From positions 61,570 to 125,569 of the forward strand of contig NZ_JAODNK010000193.1 of NCBI RefSeq assembly GCF_025465275.1: a stretch of 64,000 bases of DNA, given 5' to 3'. Position numbers and translations under genes: made by a program. Origin of the DNA: Nocardia sp. (GTDB lineage: Bacteria > Actinomycetota > Actinomycetes > Mycobacteriales > Mycobacteriaceae). Positions 9,352 through 17,682 of this stretch are shown here, one piece after another; position 1 is the first letter of the stretch; every line of letters starts with the position of its first letter. Under the pieces are notes generated by a model. The model worked only from the letters and a program-made list of their open reading frames with translations, searched no databases and was not told where the DNA came from.

Positions 9352-10671
9352 TCAGTCGAGCGGCGCACCACCGGTCTCCGGTGTCCACGCCGCTACCGCC
9401 GCGCTGACCAGCATGAGGGCGAGCACGTATCCGGCGAACAGGTTCGTGCGGCCCGAGGTGGTCAGCCAGGTCTGTAGATAGGGTGCGGTGCCGCCGAAGG
9501 CTGCGGTGGCGAGTGCCGCGCCGAAACCGCTTCCGGTGGCGCGGATTCCGGCCGGGAACAGTTCCGCGTATACCGCCGGAATGACCGCCGCGAACGGGGC
9601 GAGGAACACCATGGCCAGCAGTAGTGCGATGGCCATGGACCAGGCGCCGCCGTCCAGTAGCGCCATCGCCGGAAAGACCACAACCGCGGTGCCGAGGAAG
9701 GACAGCAATAGCAACGGCCGACGCCCGATCCGATCGGAGACGATCCCGCACAACGGCAGCAATGCGATCAGGAACACCGAGGCGAATACGCTGATCCACA
9801 GCACCTGTGATGCCGGAATTCGGTGTGCGGCAACAGCCTTCGCCGGTGTGCCGATAACCCAGAGATAGAAGGCGACGGTGCCGCCGATGGTCAGCCCGAA
9901 CGCTCGGGCGCACCCGGCCCGCTGCTCCCACAGCCCTCGCAGGAGCCGGGCAGAGGCGGTGGTGCGCTCGATGACGCGGGTTTCCGGCAGTCGCAACCGC
10001 ATCACCAGCGTGTAGATGCCCAGCACGCCGCCCAGCACGAACGGCAGCCGCCAGCCCCAGGATTCCATCTGCACCTTGCTCAGCAGACCCGACAGCACGG
10101 CGCCGAGGACCGTCGCCACCACGATCCCGGTCGTGCCGGACACGTAGATGAAGCTGGCCCAGCGCCCCCGCCGCCCCGGCGGTGCGGATTCGGCGAGATA
10201 GGTTTGCACAGCAGGCATCTCGCCACCGTGCCCGAGCCCCTGCGCCAGCCGGGCGAGAACGAGCAGGACGGGAGCCGCGATGCCGATCGCGGTATGGGTG
10301 GGCGCGACGCCGATCAGCAGGCTGCCTCCTGCGGCGAGGGCGATCGCCCCGACCAGCGCGGGGCGGCGCCCCCGCCGATCGGCATACCAGCCGAACGCCA
10401 GGCTGCCGACCGGTCGAATGACGAATCCGACGGCGAAGACGACCAATGCCGACAGCAGCGCCAGGGTGCCGGTTTTGGCGGGGAAGAACGCGTGGGCGAA
10501 GAACGGCGAGAAGGTTCCGAAGATCGCCCAGTCGTACCATTCGAGCGCGTTGCCGACGCCGGTCGAGACCAGGGTGCGCCACGGACGAGCGGCCGCAACG
10601 CTTGCGGCGGATGCGGATTCGATGCGCGGATGCGTGTGGCCGGATTGCACGGCCGAGGTGATGTTCGACAT
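9352..10671 (-). CDS. MFS permease, metabolite:H+ symporter (MHS) family
   Basis: 439 residues from ATG 10671. The signatures are GNALEWYDWAIFGTFSPFF in helix 1 and GWYADRRGRRPALV in loop 2-3, diagnostic of the MHS branch (ShiA, KgtP, ProP relatives), which imports organic acids, betaines or similar metabolites with protons. It starts 7 bases after the stop of the M20 amidohydrolase and must be co-transcribed with it, suggesting it imports that enzyme's substrate or handles its product. The substrate cannot be fixed from sequence. Confidence 0.88.
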   Translation of the reverse strand: MSNITSAVQSGHTHPRIESASAASVAAARPWRTLVSTGVGNALEWYDWAIFGTFSPFFAHAFFPAKTGTLALLSALVVFAVGFVIRPVGSLAFGWYADRRGRRPALVGAIALAAGGSLLIGVAPTHTAIGIAAPVLLVLARLAQGLGHGGEMPAVQTYLAESAPPGRRGRWASFIYVSGTTGIVVATVLGAVLSGLLSKVQMESWGWRLPFVLGGVLGIYTLVMRLRLPETRVIERTTASARLLRGLWEQRAGCARAFGLTIGGTVAFYLWVIGTPAKAVAAHRIPASQVLWISVFASVFLIALLPLCGIVSDRIGRRPLLLLSFLGTAVVVFPAMALLDGGAWSMAIALLLAMVFLAPFAAVIPAVYAELFPAGIRATGSGFGAALATAAFGGTAPYLQTWLTTSGRTNLFAGYVLALMLVSAAVAAWTPETGGAPLD

Positions 10672-10678
10672 GAGCGAC

Positions 10679-11908
10679 CTATCCGGTGTGGGCGTCGGCG
10701 GTCGGCCGATCGGCGATGGTGGCGGCGGCGAGTCTGCGGGCGGCGATCTCGGCATGCAGCAGCGCGCCGTCGGTGAGCACCGCATCGTCGAAAATCGCGT
10801 AGGGCGAATGGTTGTCGAAAGCCTGTGCCGGATCGAGGTCCGGTGGGCACGCACCGAGCAGGATCATCGCTCCAGGTACCCGCTCCAGGATCCGGCAGAA
10901 GTCCTCTCCGGCGCACAGCGGTTGCGGCAGATCGCGATACCGCCGCGCTCCGTGCACCTCGGCCGCCACCGCCGCGACAAAATCGGCCTCGTCCGGATCG
11001 TTGGCCGTCACGTCGAGGTATTCGACGACACCCGGATCGGCGGTCACGCCGTGTGCCCGGGCGATCGAGCGGCACACTTCGGCGAAGCCTTCCCGCAGGG
11101 CGTCGCGGGTGCGCGCATCGTGCCAGCGCAGCGTGCCCAGCAGTTCGGCGCGATCCGGGATGACGTTTCCGGCGGCGCCCGCGTGGATGGCTCCGATGGT
11201 GAGTACCGCCGTGTCGGCCGGATCGACGGTCCGGGAGAGCAAGCCGGGCAGTGCACCGACCACCGCGGCCACGGCGGGGATCGGATCGCGGGCCAGGTGT
11301 GGGGCCGAGCCATGACCGCCGGTGCCGTGCACGGTCAGCGACAGCAGGTCGGCGCCGGCCATCAGGGGTCCCCTGCGGGTGGTGAAGATGCCGTGCGGGA
11401 ATCGTGCCGACATGACGTGCGTCGCGTAGGCCGCCACGGGGAGTGTCCCGGCCGCCTCCAGCACGCCCTCGGCGATCATCTTCGCGGCGCCGTCCTCGCC
11501 CTCTTCGCCGGGTTGGAACATGAAAACCACGTCGCCGGCGAGCAAGTGCCGCCGCTCACAGAGCAGCCGGGCGGCGCCGACCAGCATCGCGGTGTGCAGA
11601 TCGTGCCCGCAGGCGTGCATCGCGCCATTGCCCGACGCGTAGTCGAGCCCGGTGCGTTCGGCCAGCGGCAGGGCGTCCATATCGCCCCGCAGCAGTACCG
11701 AGGGTCCGGGGCGCCCGCCGCGGAGCACGGCCGTCACCGATCCGATGTCGCGGCCGAGGGTGATCTCGAGAGGCAGCCCGGCGAGCGCGTCGAGCACCCG
11801 CCGCCGGGTGCGGGGCAGCGCGAGTCCGACCTCGGGGTCGGCATGCAGGTCGCGGCGCAACCGGACCAGATCATGTTGGAGCGCAAGCCTTTTCTGCGGT
11901 GTATGCAT
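10679..11908 (-). CDS. M20-family amidohydrolase (hippurate/IAA-amino acid hydrolase type)
   Basis: 409 residues from ATG 11908 with AGGAGG upstream. Metal-binding motifs HACGHDLHTAML (about residues 100-111) and PGEEGEDG (about 133-140), a dimerisation domain with GTGGHGSAPH, and a late GEDF motif identify the M20D branch. These enzymes cleave N-acyl amino acids such as hippurate or indoleacetyl-amino acids to an acid and an amino acid, using one or two divalent metals. It is first gene of an operon with the MHS permease, divergent from an AsnC-type regulator across 96 bases, which probably controls it. Confidence 0.88.
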   Translation of the reverse strand: MHTPQKRLALQHDLVRLRRDLHADPEVGLALPRTRRRVLDALAGLPLEITLGRDIGSVTAVLRGGRPGPSVLLRGDMDALPLAERTGLDYASGNGAMHACGHDLHTAMLVGAARLLCERRHLLAGDVVFMFQPGEEGEDGAAKMIAEGVLEAAGTLPVAAYATHVMSARFPHGIFTTRRGPLMAGADLLSLTVHGTGGHGSAPHLARDPIPAVAAVVGALPGLLSRTVDPADTAVLTIGAIHAGAAGNVIPDRAELLGTLRWHDARTRDALREGFAEVCRSIARAHGVTADPGVVEYLDVTANDPDEADFVAAVAAEVHGARRYRDLPQPLCAGEDFCRILERVPGAMILLGACPPDLDPAQAFDNHSPYAIFDDAVLTDGALLHAEIAARRLAAATIADRPTADAHTG

Positions 11909-12004
11909 TTGCCGAGTCCTCCTGAGATGCGGAATCGTGACAGGATGGCGATGCCTGCCGAAGAATGCGTAAATCCGCAGGATCTTCGAAATATCGGGGT
12001 GAAG

Positions 12005-13054
12005 ATGCAGGATTTTGGCATCGCACTGGACGAGCTGGATCTGGTGCTGATCAACTGCCTCGAGATCGCCCCGCGTGCCACCTGGCAACGGATCGGCGCG
12101 GCGCTGGACGTCGACCCGGTCACGGTGGCGCGGCGCTGGCAACGGCTCAGCGCCGCCAGGGCAGCGTGGGTCGGGGGTCGCGCCACCGGTGTGCCCGACG
12201 CCTGTCTGGCCATCGTCCTGGTCAGCTGCGCCAACGGGGCGGTGAGCGATACCGCGCAGCGGCTGGCCCGCTGGCCGCACATCCTGAGTGTCGAACACAT
12301 CAGCGGTGGTCACGATCTATCGCTGCTGATCAGCGTGCCGGGTCTGGTGGCACTGTCGCGGCTGCTGCTGGAGTCGCTGTCGGCCGTCCCCGGGGTGTCC
12401 GCGACCAGCACGATGCTGGTGACGCGGGTGTACCGGATGGGTGACCAATGGCAGCTGAACGCACTGGATTCCGCGCAGCGGGCCCGGCTGATGGAGGGGG
12501 TGCGGCCATGGCCCGCGCGGCCACCGGCAGCGCGGCCACTCGATGCCGCCGACCGCACCCTGATCCTGCGGTTGGGACACGATGGCCGCACGCCGCTGGC
12601 CGAGCTGGCGCAGGAAACCGGCTTGAGTATCAGCACGATTCGCCGTCGCCTCGACGGCATGATCGCCGGAGGGCAACTGGTGCTGCGCTGCGATCTGGCG
12701 CTGTCGCTGTCGAGTTGGCCGGTGGGCATGTGGCTGTGGGGCCGGGCCGATCCGAACGACCGGGCCACGGTCGAGGCGCTGCTGCGAGTGCCGGGCGCCC
12801 GCGTGTGTATGCGGGTGTCCGGCGGCGAGCCGAATCTTGCCGTCGGATTCTCGCTGCCGACCATCGACGAGGTGCTCGTGGTCGAGTCCCGGCTCTCCAC
12901 CGAAGTACCGCGACTGACGATCCTCGGCACGTCGATCGTGCTGCGTTTCATCAAACGCATGGGGCGCGTGCTGGATTCGGCGGGACGCAGCGCGGCGACG
13001 GTCCCGATGGCAATCTGGACCGACCCTGGCGACCTGCCGCGTGAGACCGGGTGA
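12005..13054 (+). CDS. Lrp/AsnC-family regulator with duplicated domains
   Basis: 349 residues from ATG 12005 (GGGGTGAAG just upstream); ATG 11945 or 11951 are possible but would leave only about 36 bases to the divergent gene. The protein is a tandem fusion: an AsnC-type HTH (LDELDLVLINCLEIAPRATW) with an effector domain, then a second HTH (LDAADRTLILRLGHDGRTPL, LSISTIRRRLDGMI) with a second domain. Double-length AsnC proteins are common in actinobacteria. It likely senses an amino acid or N-acyl derivative and controls the divergent M20-permease operon. Confidence 0.85.
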   Translation: MQDFGIALDELDLVLINCLEIAPRATWQRIGAALDVDPVTVARRWQRLSAARAAWVGGRATGVPDACLAIVLVSCANGAVSDTAQRLARWPHILSVEHISGGHDLSLLISVPGLVALSRLLLESLSAVPGVSATSTMLVTRVYRMGDQWQLNALDSAQRARLMEGVRPWPARPPAARPLDAADRTLILRLGHDGRTPLAELAQETGLSISTIRRRLDGMIAGGQLVLRCDLALSLSSWPVGMWLWGRADPNDRATVEALLRVPGARVCMRVSGGEPNLAVGFSLPTIDEVLVVESRLSTEVPRLTILGTSIVLRFIKRMGRVLDSAGRSAATVPMAIWTDPGDLPRETG

Positions 13055-13086
13055 ACGCTGTCATCCTCGGCAGCTCTCGGGGGTGG

Positions 13087-13117
13087 CGAGGCCCCGGCGG
13101 CGGCTGCCGGGGCCTCG
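13087..13117 (+). terminator. Hairpin after the AsnC-type regulator
   Basis: CGAGGCCCCGGC (13087-13098) pairs perfectly with GCCGGGGCCTCG (13106-13117) around a 7-base loop, 33 bases after the stop codon of the regulator. Confidence 0.75.
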
Positions 13118-13445
13118 ACCGTTCACGATCGTCATCGGGTCCGTTGCAGGCGGAGCCGGTCGACGACCGCGAGCCGACCCGAGAAAGCGGCCCGCGGCTT
13201 CACAGCTCCTGCTGCCGAAAACGGCGCTGGAGCCGAAATCTATTGTTGCAGTGCGCAATTACGACATCTTGCTGCGTCGCGGTGCTGACGCTCAAGCTTT
13301 CGGCACCCGCCCGGCCGCAAGGATTGCTCGCGAATCCGACGAGCGTCATCCGCGCACACAGGCGTCATCGAGATAACGTGTGCGGCTTGGCCTCTCGCGT
13401 GTACCTACCAGCATTGCGAAGCGCCGCTCACGCTACTCGACGCCC
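13118..13445. other. Intergenic, no supported gene
   Basis: About 330 bases between the terminator and the TetR operator region. All six frames are short or lack codon bias, and nothing resembles a known domain. Confidence 0.5.
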
Positions 13446-13479
13446 TTGACAGTCGTCAAGATTTTCTTTGACGACTGTC
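13446..13479 (+). promoter_or_regulatory. Perfect 12-base inverted repeat, probable TetR operator
   Basis: GACAGTCGTCAA (13448-13459) and TTGACGACTGTC (13468-13479) are exact reverse complements separated by 8 T-rich bases. The left arm overlaps a -35-like TTGACA at 13446-13451. The site lies upstream of the following TetR gene with a leader of roughly 75 bases to its ribosome site, as expected for autoregulation. Confidence 0.7.
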
Positions 13480-13642
13480 CAGCCATGGGAGATCGGGGTG
13501 AGTTGCATCAGCTATAGACTCGATACGGTTCGTCACCAGGTGCCGGATGTGATGAAGGAGAAACGCGATCAAAGAAAGCGTCGAGAAGCGGGCGCGACAT
13601 GCCCGCGACCAGGTCGACAAGTTCGCCGAGCGGCGGACCCAA

Positions 13643-14209
13643 TTGGCGACCGCGGCGCTGGACACGTTGGCGGAGTTGGGCTACGCCCGCACCAGCCTGC
13701 GCGAGATCGCCCAGAAATCCGAGTTCTCACACGGTGTGCTGCACTACTACTTCAGCGACAAGGTCGAGTTGCTCACCCACGCGGTACAGCTGTACGAGGC
13801 CGTATGTGTCACCCGCTACGACGATGTCGTCGCGACGTCGCACACCGCCGAGGAACTGAGAAATGCCTTCAGCGCCTTGATGGCCGGCACGCTGCAGGAC
13901 GACGCCCCACTGCATCGGCTGTGGTACGACGTACGCAATCAGAGTCTGTTCGAGAAATCGTTCCGCGCGGACGTCGTCGACATCGACAAGCGCCGGCAGA
14001 AAATGATCGCCAACGTCGTCGAGCGCTACGCCGTCCTGTGCGATCAGCCACTGGTGGTCAGCGAATCCCTCGCTTACGCAACCTTCGACGGACTCTTCCA
14101 GCAAGCCCTCCTGCGCTACCACGCCGGCGAACCCGACGCCGCGGAATCCCTGCGCCAGGACGCAGCCCAGCTCCTCGATCTGACAATCGGGCGCATACGC
14201 TGCGATTAG
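13643..14209 (+). CDS. TetR/AcrR-family regulator
   Basis: 188 residues if read from TTG 13643. The HTH is clear (LREIAQKSEFSHGVLHYYF), with a ligand domain ending at a TAG. The reading frame is open back to a stop at 13553 and encodes a plausible extra N-terminal helix (KFAERRTQL), but has no ATG, GTG or TTG before 13643. A perfect AAGGAG at 13555-13560 is followed at normal spacing by ATC 13568, which would give 213 residues. So the start is either TTG 13643 without a ribosome site, or a rare ATC. It is probably autoregulated by the upstream palindrome. The regulated target is unknown; its stop abuts a relic of a secreted-protein gene. Confidence 0.8.
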   Translation: MATAALDTLAELGYARTSLREIAQKSEFSHGVLHYYFSDKVELLTHAVQLYEAVCVTRYDDVVATSHTAEELRNAFSALMAGTLQDDAPLHRLWYDVRNQSLFEKSFRADVVDIDKRRQKMIANVVERYAVLCDQPLVVSESLAYATFDGLFQQALLRYHAGEPDAAESLRQDAAQLLDLTIGRIRCD

Positions 14210-14268
14210 GCGTGCGGGTTGTAGTACGCGCTCGACAGGATCATCCGGATGTTCAGCGGGAGAATCCG
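14210..14268 (-). pseudogene. Relic of the secreted-protein gene found intact at 56963-57352
   Basis: 59 bases match 57075-57133 at about 50 positions on the same strand. They encode LNIRMILSSAYYNPHA then stop, against LNIRVILPSAYFNPHS in the intact gene. The left end abuts the TetR stop and the right end is fused into the 3' end of the DUF6529 gene, whose last codons lie inside the relic. Confidence 0.7.
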
Positions 14269-14828
14269 ACGGTGTGGAACCACCACAGCGCCGCCGCTGC
14301 CCAGGCGAGCACGAAGGTTCCGAAGACGAGCCCACCCAGCACCGGCACCAGCCAGGCAGGTGCGTTGCGCAGCCGCAATGCCAGCATCTTGGCGGCGAAC
14401 GCACCGTAGAAAGCGGTGCCGGCGATCGAATGCACCAGGATGCGCGGCGGGATCCCCGCGTCGAGGTGGAAACCGAAGCTGTAGAGACAGTAGTAGCCCA
14501 CCGGCAGGCTTGCGGTGAACGTGAGCGCACCGGCGATACGGTGGTACCGATGGACCCACCGTCCCGCGCGCCATCGGTAAATCCATACGGCCGTGAACAA
14601 TTGGGCGATGATCAGCATCAGCACCAGGCTGCTCAGATATGCCTTGAAGGTCTGCGGCGCGGAGAAGCCCCAGGTGGGCAGTGGCCGAGGGACGGGCCCG
14701 AAGTGGGTGCCGAGCACGCCGAGTGTCACTGCGATCGCGGCGCCGGTCAGCAGCACCGCCACCGCGATCAGTTGCCGGACAGCAGCAGTCGACACGGCGA
14801 CCGCCCGGCCCGATGTGGTCGGCTTCAT
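14253..14828 (-). CDS. DUF6529 family membrane protein
   Basis: 191 residues with five or six hydrophobic helices and the pattern WVHRYHRIAGALTF followed by a histidine-bearing ILVHSIAGTAFYGAF helix, resembling small haem-binding cytochrome b561-type membrane proteins; actinobacterial annotations place this in DUF6529. The paired histidines (HRYHR and VHS) could bind haem, which is inference. The extreme C-terminus (GFSR) and stop codon derive from the neighbouring relic, so the native tail may have been lost. No operon partner is visible. Confidence 0.7.
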   Translation of the reverse strand: MKPTTSGRAVAVSTAAVRQLIAVAVLLTGAAIAVTLGVLGTHFGPVPRPLPTWGFSAPQTFKAYLSSLVLMLIIAQLFTAVWIYRWRAGRWVHRYHRIAGALTFTASLPVGYYCLYSFGFHLDAGIPPRILVHSIAGTAFYGAFAAKMLALRLRNAPAWLVPVLGGLVFGTFVLAWAAAALWWFHTVGFSR

Positions 14829-14912
14829 ACAGACAGATACGGCAGCGGGTTACGGGGTGCGTCGAGCGGTGCTCGGTGCTCGACGGGCAGGTCGCGCCGA
14901 TGGCGCCTTGGC

Positions 14913-14992
14913 GGCCCCCGCCGACGCAAGAAGCCCCACGCAACCAGACCCCGTGAGCCCCGCAAAATCGAGCGGCGACTCACCTCCACAAC
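14913..14992 (-). repeat. 80-base segment repeated at 57935-58014 (copy A)
   Basis: On the minus strand it reads VEVSRRSILRGSRGLVAWGF, similar to a twin-arginine signal start. The core GAGGTGAGTCGC followed by TCGATTTTGCGGGGC is shared with the second copy on the same strand. No gene continues beyond it, so it is either signal-peptide debris or a genomic repeat. Confidence 0.55.
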
Positions 14993-15054
14993 GATTAACG
15001 TCCAGCCCTCATACACCTAGACGCTATCGGTGACATGTGAAATCGATTGTGCGG

Positions 15055-15234
15055 TCAGTTCAAGTGCAGTTCCAGGATTTCTTCGGCACCGAAATACTCG
15101 CCGGTTGGAACGAACCCAGCGTTGATATACAGCACCCGCGCTCGCTGATTACCCAACTGGACTCCAAGAGGGATTAGTCGTGCGGACAGCTCATCGCGGC
15201 ATACGACAAGTAATAGATCCCCAACGGGACTGTG
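15055..15234 (-). pseudogene. C-terminal remnant of GNAT acetyltransferase
   Basis: A 59-codon frame with no start of its own. LGNQRARVLYINAGFVPTGE is the acetyl-CoA-binding and C-terminal block of GNAT N-acetyltransferases, and the frame closes with EEILELHLN. The N-terminal two thirds are absent. It lies immediately upstream of the MobA-like gene on the opposite strand. Confidence 0.55.
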
Positions 15235-15296
15235 TCACCTACATTTCCACCTACATCGAGCGGCAAATATCAGCGTGCGGCGCTACTCTCACGGGC

Positions 15297-15950
15297 ATGA
15301 CCCCCGAACGCTGCGATGGCATTGTGCTGGCGGCGGGCGCCGGCACCCGTTACGGGATGCCGAAAGCCTTGGCCGAGGATGGGGCCTGGCTGCATTCGGC
15401 GGTGCGGGCGCTCCGGGACGGCGGCTGCGACCGGGTCTTCGTGGTGCTGGGCGCGACCGGTCCCGCACAGCGTGACCAGACCGCCCCGGAGCCGGCATGG
15501 CTCGTTTCGCAGACTCCTCGCATCCCACTGCCCGCGGGCGTTCATGCGGTCTGGGCTTCGGATTGGGCCATCGGTCTGAGTGCCTCGATGCGGGCGGGCC
15601 TGGCCGCAGTGGCGAGCCTTGGAACGGCAAAGAACTCCGGCGGCGGTATTACGCCGCCGGAGTTCGCGGCGATCATGCCGGTGGACACTCCGGACGTCGG
15701 ACCGGAGGTGGTGGCCCGGGTACTGGCCGCCGCCAGAGGCTCCGAAAGCCGATTGGCGCGCGCGGTTTTCGGGAAGCTCCCCGGCCACCCGGTGGTGCTG
15801 GGCCGGGGGCACTGGGCGGGCGTGCTGGTCAATGCCGCCGGAAACACTGGAGCCGGGAGCTATTTACGCGAAAGAGCGGACGCGGTGCGGGTCGGGTGTG
15901 ACGACCTTGCGACGGGGATCGATCACGACTACCAGCCCAGCACACGGTGA
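15297..15950 (+). CDS. MobA-like nucleotidyltransferase (MocA type)
   Basis: 217 residues from ATG 15297. It opens with GIVLAAGAGTRYGMPKAL, the nucleotide-binding loop of the MobA/MocA superfamily, and has MPVDTPDV for metal binding and GHPVVLGRGHW near the C-terminus. Members transfer CMP or GMP onto molybdopterin. Next to xdhC and molybdenum-hydroxylase subunits, the likely role is making the cytosine-dinucleotide cofactor for that hydroxylase. It ends 7 bases before the convergent xdhC stop. A related specificity, such as the sugar-phosphate transferases, cannot be excluded. Confidence 0.8.
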   Translation: MTPERCDGIVLAAGAGTRYGMPKALAEDGAWLHSAVRALRDGGCDRVFVVLGATGPAQRDQTAPEPAWLVSQTPRIPLPAGVHAVWASDWAIGLSASMRAGLAAVASLGTAKNSGGGITPPEFAAIMPVDTPDVGPEVVARVLAAARGSESRLARAVFGKLPGHPVVLGRGHWAGVLVNAAGNTGAGSYLRERADAVRVGCDDLATGIDHDYQPSTR

Positions 15951-15957
15951 TCGGCGA

Positions 15958-17064
15958 CTACTTCGTGGAGACTTTCAGCCCATCGGGAATCGATAGGTCG
16001 GATATGGGGACGGTGTCGCGGTGGATGGGGCCGCCGCTCGCGCCCAGCGGTACGCCGGAGCCACTGCGGCGCACGGCCACGATTTCGGCGGCGATGGAGA
16101 CGGCCGTTTCCTCGGGAGTGCGGCCACCGAGGTCCAGGCCGATGGGCGAACGCAGCCGCGCCAGTTCAGCTTCCATTACGCCGATCGCACGGAGTCGGGC
16201 GAGCCGATCGTCATGAGTGCGCCGGGATCCCATCGCTCCCACAAATGCCACTGGCATGCGCAGTGCCACTTCGAGAAGGGGCACATCGAATTTCGCATCG
16301 TGCGTCAGCACGCACAATACGGTGCGAGCATCCACCGGGGTACGGGCCAAGTAGGTGTGCGGCCACGCCACCACGACCTCATCGGCGTCGGGGAAACGCG
16401 CTCGAGTCGCGAATACCGGCCGGGCGTCGCAGACGGTGACGTGGTAGCCGAGGAATTTACCGATGCGGGCGACCGCGGCGGCGAAATCGATTGCGCCGAA
16501 GACGATCATCCGCGGCGGCGGTACCGCGGACTCCACGAAAACGGTGGTCTCGCCAGTATCGCAGCCGAGGGTGCGGACACCGGTCGCGCCGACATCGAGC
16601 ATGGCCCGAGCCTCGGCGACGACAGTGTTGTCGAAGCTCTCACCGACCGTCCACCAGGAGCCCAGCGCCATGGCCGCACCGGATTTCAGGTCGCGAACCA
16701 GGGCCACGGGCTCCTCGGAACGCAGGATCGCCTCGAAGGCTGCGCAATTGACAGGGGTGACCTGCTGCACGAAGACCTCGATGGTCCCGCCGCAGGTCAG
16801 TCCGACGGCGAAGGCGTCGGAGTCGCTATAGCCGAAGGTTTCCCGGATCGGCTCACCGGTGTGCAACGACTCGCGGCACAGCTCGTAAACCGCACCCTCC
16901 ACACAGCCGCCCGAGATGCTCCCGACGACCGTGCCGCCGGAGTTCACCGCCAGGGCCGCGCCCACCGGCCGGGGCGCGCTGCCACCGATGCCGATGATTG
17001 TCGCAATGGCGTAATCCTGCTGCGCCACATGCCATTCCAAGAGTTGTGCCGCGATGTCGCGCAT
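15958..17064 (-). CDS. xdhC: XdhC/CoxI family molybdenum-cofactor chaperone
   Basis: 368 residues. N-terminal block ATIIGIGGSAPRPVGAALAV and SISGGCVEG (Cys54) match XdhC_CoxI; a C-terminal Rossmann part with VTVCDARPVFA and GAMGSRRTHDDRLARL completes the family layout. XdhC binds mature molybdenum cofactor, promotes its sulfuration and inserts it into xanthine-dehydrogenase-type enzymes. GGGGAGG precedes the ATG. It is the last gene of a long minus-strand operon that begins near 25 kb and encodes the small and medium subunits just upstream. Confidence 0.9.
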   Translation of the reverse strand: MRDIAAQLLEWHVAQQDYAIATIIGIGGSAPRPVGAALAVNSGGTVVGSISGGCVEGAVYELCRESLHTGEPIRETFGYSDSDAFAVGLTCGGTIEVFVQQVTPVNCAAFEAILRSEEPVALVRDLKSGAAMALGSWWTVGESFDNTVVAEARAMLDVGATGVRTLGCDTGETTVFVESAVPPPRMIVFGAIDFAAAVARIGKFLGYHVTVCDARPVFATRARFPDADEVVVAWPHTYLARTPVDARTVLCVLTHDAKFDVPLLEVALRMPVAFVGAMGSRRTHDDRLARLRAIGVMEAELARLRSPIGLDLGGRTPEETAVSIAAEIVAVRRSGSGVPLGASGGPIHRDTVPISDLSIPDGLKVSTK

Positions 17065-17065
17065 A

Positions 17066-17176
17066 TCAGCCTCCCCGGACCTGTTCGATGCCGTTGATGC
17101 AGAAATAGGCGGCGAAGGTCAGGCTGCACTGCGCCTGTCCCCCGCAACGGGCCGCACATCGAGTTGACGAAGGCAT
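17066..17176 (-). CDS. Candidate 36-residue four-cysteine peptide
   Basis: The 144 bases between the iron-sulfur subunit and xdhC contain an ATG frame of 36 codons whose TGA is one base from the xdhC ATG. It encodes RCAARCGGQAQCSLTFAAYF and related residues with four cysteines. No Shine-Dalgarno site precedes it and I recognise no family. It may be a metal-binding peptide or simply an accidental frame. Confidence 0.25.
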   Translation of the reverse strand: MPSSTRCAARCGGQAQCSLTFAAYFCINGIEQVRGG

Positions 17177-17208
17177 AGGGACACGTTGCCGGGTCACGCG
17201 TGCCGTGG

Positions 17209-17682
17209 TCAGCACCCGGCCGCCTTTCGCTGGGCGGCCAGGCGGACCGCGACGAGAATCTTCTCGTAACCGGTGCAGCGGCAGAGGTTTCCGGCCAGTG
17301 CCTCGCGGATCTCCACATCGGAGGGCTCCGGGTTTCGCTCGATCAGATCATGCGCCTGCACGATGAGACCCGGTGTGCAGAAACCACATTGGACGGCACC
17401 GGTCTCGACGAACGCCTGCTGCATCGGATCCAACTGTGCGCCCTCGGCGAGACCTTCGACAGTCCGCACCGAACGGCCCTCGGACTGAGCGGCCGCGACC
17501 AGACATGAGCAGACAGTGGTTCCGTCCAAAATGACTGTGCAGGAGCCGCACTCACCCTGTTCGCAGGCATTCTTGGAGCCGGGCAGGCCCATTCGCTCAC
17601 GCAGCATGTAGAGCAGGCTCTCGCCTGCCCGCACGTCGTCGACGGTCACGGGTGCGCCGTTGACGGTGAAGGTGACACGCAT
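17209..17682 (-). CDS. Molybdenum hydroxylase small subunit (2x[2Fe-2S])
   Basis: 157 residues from ATG 17682, which shares one base with the stop of the FAD subunit (TGATG). Plant-type [2Fe-2S] ligands are C40, C45, C48 and C60; the second helical cluster uses C99, C102, C134 and C136 in CGFCTPG and CRCTGYE. This is the standard CoxS/XdhA architecture. It carries electrons from the molybdenum centre to FAD. The large subunit is not in this operon: the only candidate in the window is on the plus strand at 28536. Confidence 0.95.
   Translation of the reverse strand: MRVTFTVNGAPVTVDDVRAGESLLYMLRERMGLPGSKNACEQGECGSCTVILDGTTVCSCLVAAAQSEGRSVRTVEGLAEGAQLDPMQQAFVETGAVQCGFCTPGLIVQAHDLIERNPEPSDVEIREALAGNLCRCTGYEKILVAVRLAAQRKAAGC

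Noticed and set aside
10280..12004. Upstream extension of the AsnC-type regulator to over 900 codons
   Set aside because: The extension is antisense to the MHS permease and M20 genes; the conserved HTH begins only after 12005.
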